Below, piece by piece: positions 43,433 to 43,756 of a stretch of DNA of 43,756 nt. Position 1 is the stretch's first letter; the number at the start of each line of letters is the position of its first letter. A program made the position numbers and the translations under genes. Under the pieces are notes generated by a model. It ran no database searches, was not told the origin of the DNA, and saw only the letters and a list, made by a program, of their open reading frames with translations. Origin of the DNA: Isohypsibius dastychi (Eukaryota; Tardigrada; Eutardigrada; Parachela; Isohypsibiidae); assembly GCA_034696485.1 (NCBI GenBank), contig JAQIWT010000056.1, forward strand, positions 1 to 43,756, written 5' to 3'.

Positions 43433-43756
43433 AGTGACGTCTTTTTTCCTCATGTGCTTTGTTTTTGTCGGTAGAACACGTAGCTTGATACACAACAAAC
43501 TAACGGAGCAACGTACTCAAATTTAAACAAAATGTTTTGAGCCGTTCATCAAGGTATCACAACCGATGCGCTTCCGAGTGACTGCCCAACTGAGCGTGTT
43601 TTGCGACTTTCACGTGCTTCGGGTACTGGAATTTGGGGTTGAGCAGCGCATGATGTCAGGGCTTGGTTGTTAGTGCATTCGTCAGTGATGCATAGCTTGG
43701 CTTTGGCACTTTGCAAAAGGTGGGCCGTGGGTGGGCGTGGGTGGGTGGGTGGGCGG
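43433..43756. other. 3' flank of Spätzle-like gene 2, to window end
   Basis: These 324 bases hold no recognisable gene. No AATAAA was found before the window end. The last 35 bases are a G-rich tract annotated separately. Confidence 0.4.
43722..43753 (+). repeat. G-rich GGGT repeat with G-quadruplex potential
   Basis: Seven runs of three G residues occur at 43722, 43729, 43733, 43739, 43743, 43747 and 43751, the last four separated by single bases. This satisfies the usual G3N1-7 quadruplex rule. It continues to the window edge, so its full length is unknown. Confidence 0.7.

Overview
The window is nuclear DNA of a gene-dense animal with short introns. Most introns are 40-70 nt, begin with gt and end in tttcag-type acceptors. 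I assembled 17 protein-coding genes by following conserved protein sequence across splice sites. The 16 complete models (all but CDC23) close as whole numbers of codons ending in a stop. The gene content (Spätzle-type cystine-knot ligands, an arthropod-style troponin C, an FMRFamide-receptor-like GPCR, Kibra) points to a non-nematode ecdysozoan. The compact introns and moderate GC would fit a tardigrade, but that assignment is inference.

Left part (1-10,534): CDC23/APC8 (minus, its 3' end outside the window), NOL9 polynucleotide kinase (plus), an inward-rectifier K+ channel (minus), exosome subunit EXOSC2/Rrp4 (minus) and an AGPAT3/4-type lysophosphatidate acyltransferase (plus). Middle part (10,999-26,734): a long Kibra/WWC gene of 18 exons (plus), an ISOC-type isochorismatase-like hydrolase (minus), IVNS1ABP, a BTB-BACK-kelch protein (plus), GET4 of the tail-anchored protein pathway (minus) and an unrecognised ankyrin-repeat-like protein (minus). 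Around 27.5 kb there is a TA-flanked foldback element that looks like a Tc1/mariner-type MITE. Right part (27,732-43,432): a peptide-receptor-like GPCR (minus), troponin C (minus) head to head with a divergent calmodulin-like gene (plus), TOLLIP (plus), a small secreted orphan (plus), and two divergently transcribed Spätzle-like cystine-knot genes.

Most of these genes are housekeeping and functionally unrelated. Five adjacent pairs are arranged head to head: CDC23/NOL9, EXOSC2/AGPAT, ISOC/IVNS1ABP, TnC/CaM-like and Spz/Spz. Several are tail to tail with very short spacers; Kibra and ISOC have polyadenylation signals 12 nt apart on opposite strands. The most suggestive functional grouping is at the right end. 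There a cytoplasmic Toll/IL-1R adaptor (TOLLIP) lies within about 7 kb of two Toll-ligand-like genes and an uncharacterised secreted protein. Both Spätzle paralogs share an eight-cysteine spacing and a splice position, and both carry unusual C-terminal tails after the knot.

No tRNA, rRNA, CRISPR or prokaryotic feature was found. Promoter, polyadenylation and intergenic statements rest on sequence inspection only.
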